NCBI GenBank assembly: GCA_937872125.1
Contig: CALMNY010000333.1
Coordinates: 1-5,899, forward strand
Direction of reading: 5' to 3'
DNA from: an uncultured Candidatus Competibacteraceae bacterium
Lineage (GTDB): Bacteria; Pseudomonadota; Gammaproteobacteria; Competibacterales; Competibacteraceae
Length of the DNA: 5,899 bases
Part shown: positions 4,906 through 5,899 of the stretch, in pieces
How positions within the stretch are numbered: position 1 is the stretch's first letter
Layout: every line of letters starts with the position of its first letter
Made by a program: the position numbers and the translations under genes
Notes under the pieces: generated by a model
The model's database searches: none
What the model was told of the DNA's origin: nothing
Seen by the model: the letters and a program-made list of their open reading frames with translations, nothing else

Positions 4906-5334
4906 TGCCTGGCGGTGATGGCCGTGCTCGACAGGCCGACGCGCCTTCCGCCGCCCGGCGGTCTGGTGCTGACCGACGGCCCCATCGCCTGGATCGCCGA
5001 CAATCAGAGGAAAGGCATTTCCGCCACACCGGCGGTCACCGTGCACGCGACGGCGGCGTTCAGCTTGGAACACTGGGATCGCGACCGCGAGGATAGCGCT
5101 CGGGAGTTGCTTGGAGCCGCAACCGCATGGCTGGGGTCGAAAGTGACCGAATTCCAGGTTCACGGTTGGCGGTTCAGCAAACCCCTGCGCGTCGAAGAGC
5201 ATCCCTGCTGCGTCCTGAGCGCGTCGCCGCCCTTGGTGCTGGCTGGCGATGCCTTTGCGGGTCCGCGCGTGGAGGGCGCCGTGCTTTCGGGTTGGGCCGC
5301 CGCTGACGCCCTGAAACAATACCGGATATTTTGA
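4906..5334 (+). pseudogene. Renalase-like FAD-dependent amine oxidoreductase, C-terminal remnant
   Basis: The frame shows the C-terminal part of the renalase-like NAD(P)/FAD oxidoreductases. It runs from CLAVMAVLDRPT through GPIAWIADNQRKG, FSLEHWDRDRE, VHGWRFSKP and LAGDAFAGPRVEG to AVLSGWAAADAL. The GDAFAGPRVEG stretch is the C-terminal FAD-contact motif. Family members are about 320-340 residues and start with a GxGxxG FAD-binding Rossmann motif. Here only about 142 codons remain, and a TGA at 4888-4890 closes the frame upstream. A GTG (4915) or ATG (4918) could start a 138-139 residue peptide, but neither has a convincing ribosome binding site and the product would lack most of the FAD site. 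The rest of the frame has no stops, so the truncation may be fairly recent. It converges on the DCC-family gene with 17 bases between stop codons. Confidence 0.82.
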
Positions 5335-5351
5335 ACTCTGGAAGTGGCGGT

Positions 5352-5867
5352 TTACGACGGTCTGCGGCTTTGCCGGCGTCGCGCTAAAGCCTGCAGATGC
5401 GGACGCCAACGGAGAAACAGGTCATAGAACCGGTCGAGCAGCCCAGCCAGTCCACGAATTTGAAACAGCCTGCCGAGCCAGGAAAACGTGGGTAGGGCCG
5501 ACCAGAGCGCAGCGAAAGCCCGGCCACCCGACACCCACTGACCGGAGGCATCGCGTACATGAAAGCGCCGCAGTGCGTCGGTCCGGGTTAGACCCGGGGC
5601 CAGGATCGAGTCTGAAAAGGCGCTTGCGTCGACCCAGGCGACTCTTTCCGCCCCGCGACACCGCTGGTAGAAGCCGATCTCGGTGGCGCACAAGGGACAG
5701 GCACCGTCGTAGAAGACCGTGACCGTAGCCGTATTGGCCGGGTATTCGGCCGGGATCGAGCAACTCGGCCGCGGGTCCCCTCCCAAAGGTGGGTCGCCTT
5801 TGGCTTCGGAGTCTCGATCCGGATTGCACGAAACTGGAGTACGCTTCCGCATCAACAACGCTGTCAT
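5352..5867 (-). CDS. DCC-family (DUF393) thiol-disulfide oxidoreductase-like protein
   Basis: This is a 171-residue protein. VTVFYDGACPLCATEI (residues 49-64) holds the family-defining DxxCPxC signature (D54, C57, C60), a thioredoxin-like CxxC site after the first strand. The rest matches the family in order: VAWVDAS, then RRFHVRDASGQWVSGGRAFA (the substrate-site GGRAF), then ALWSALP and a basic C-terminal helix. The family is assumed to act in thiol-disulfide exchange; its partners are largely unknown. The ATG at 5867 is favoured because AGAGGGG lies 5 bases upstream. That gives about 48 residues before the core, a longer N-terminus than usual, low in complexity and rich in Pro/Gly/Asp. A second in-frame ATG at 5852 has no such site. 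There is no signal peptide, so the protein should be cytosolic. Confidence 0.88.
   Translation of the reverse strand: MTALLMRKRTPVSCNPDRDSEAKGDPPLGGDPRPSCSIPAEYPANTATVTVFYDGACPLCATEIGFYQRCRGAERVAWVDASAFSDSILAPGLTRTDALRRFHVRDASGQWVSGGRAFAALWSALPTFSWLGRLFQIRGLAGLLDRFYDLFLRWRPHLQALARRRQSRRPS
5783..5803. repeat. Perfect 7-bp palindrome inside the N-terminal extension of the DCC gene
   Basis: CCAAAGG (5783-5789) pairs with CCTTTGG (5797-5803) over a 7-base loop. On the coding strand it specifies AKGDPPLGG, the low-complexity part of the extension. It may be a small palindromic repeat that entered the 5' end of the gene, or chance. Confidence 0.35.
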
Positions 5868-5872
5868 GGTAG

Positions 5873-5879
5873 CCCCTCT
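5873..5879 (-). promoter_or_regulatory. Ribosome binding site of the DCC-family gene
   Basis: On the minus strand AGAGGGG precedes the ATG (5867-5865) by 5 bases. It supports the long N-terminal form of the protein. Confidence 0.65.
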
Positions 5880-5899
5880 ATGCTGGGAACCTGATCTCA

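Noticed and set aside
4840..5409. 189-residue minus-strand frame opposite the oxidoreductase remnant
   Set aside because: It is antisense to a sequence with clear renalase-like motifs and overlaps the end of the DCC gene in another frame.
1..5899. tRNA, rRNA, CRISPR array, riboswitch, toxin-antitoxin or defence genes
   Set aside because: I looked for these on both strands and found no cloverleaf, regularly spaced repeats or characteristic motifs.

Overview
This 5.9-kb window is high-GC bacterial chromosome. Its gene set (ChrR-type double cupin, COQ8/ADCK-like ABC1 kinase, DCC-family protein, remnants of YheT-type hydrolase and D-lactate dehydrogenase genes) fits a Proteobacterium, most likely a gammaproteobacterium. 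That placement is inferred from gene content; no rRNA or other marker gene is present.

Layout. Bases 1-455 hold a broken gene on the minus strand, probably the start of a transposase. It carries a 2-bp frameshift and is split by a coding-free element of about 226 bp with long terminal inverted repeats, flanked by AGATC direct repeats. A divergent intact gene follows at 577-1212 (+), an atypical short-chain dehydrogenase/NAD(P)-binding protein. An AT-rich gap and a pair of opposed REP-like hairpins (1417-1489) separate it from an intact bicupin at 1568-2242 (+). Bases 2269-3158 are a gene graveyard on the minus strand. One piece is the N-terminal part of a YheT-type alpha/beta hydrolase with an in-frame TGA in place of a Trp codon and its catalytic part missing. 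The other is an internal piece of a D-lactate dehydrogenase with a 1-bp insertion and both ends missing. An intact ABC1/COQ8-like atypical kinase follows at 3389-4729 (+). At about 4906-5334 (+) lies the C-terminal third of a renalase-like FAD amine oxidoreductase that has lost its Rossmann N-terminus. It converges on an intact DCC-family (DUF393) thiol-disulfide oxidoreductase-like gene at 5867-5352 (-).

The four intact genes do not form an obvious operon or pathway: they are separated by debris, repeats and strand changes. The main theme is genome erosion, with four gene remnants and at least three identifiable inactivating mutations in under 6 kb, alongside a small non-autonomous mobile element and REP-like repeats. 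I see no convincing new multi-gene system. The most informative observations are the element insertion, where deleting the insert restores a reading frame, and the explicit decay mutations.
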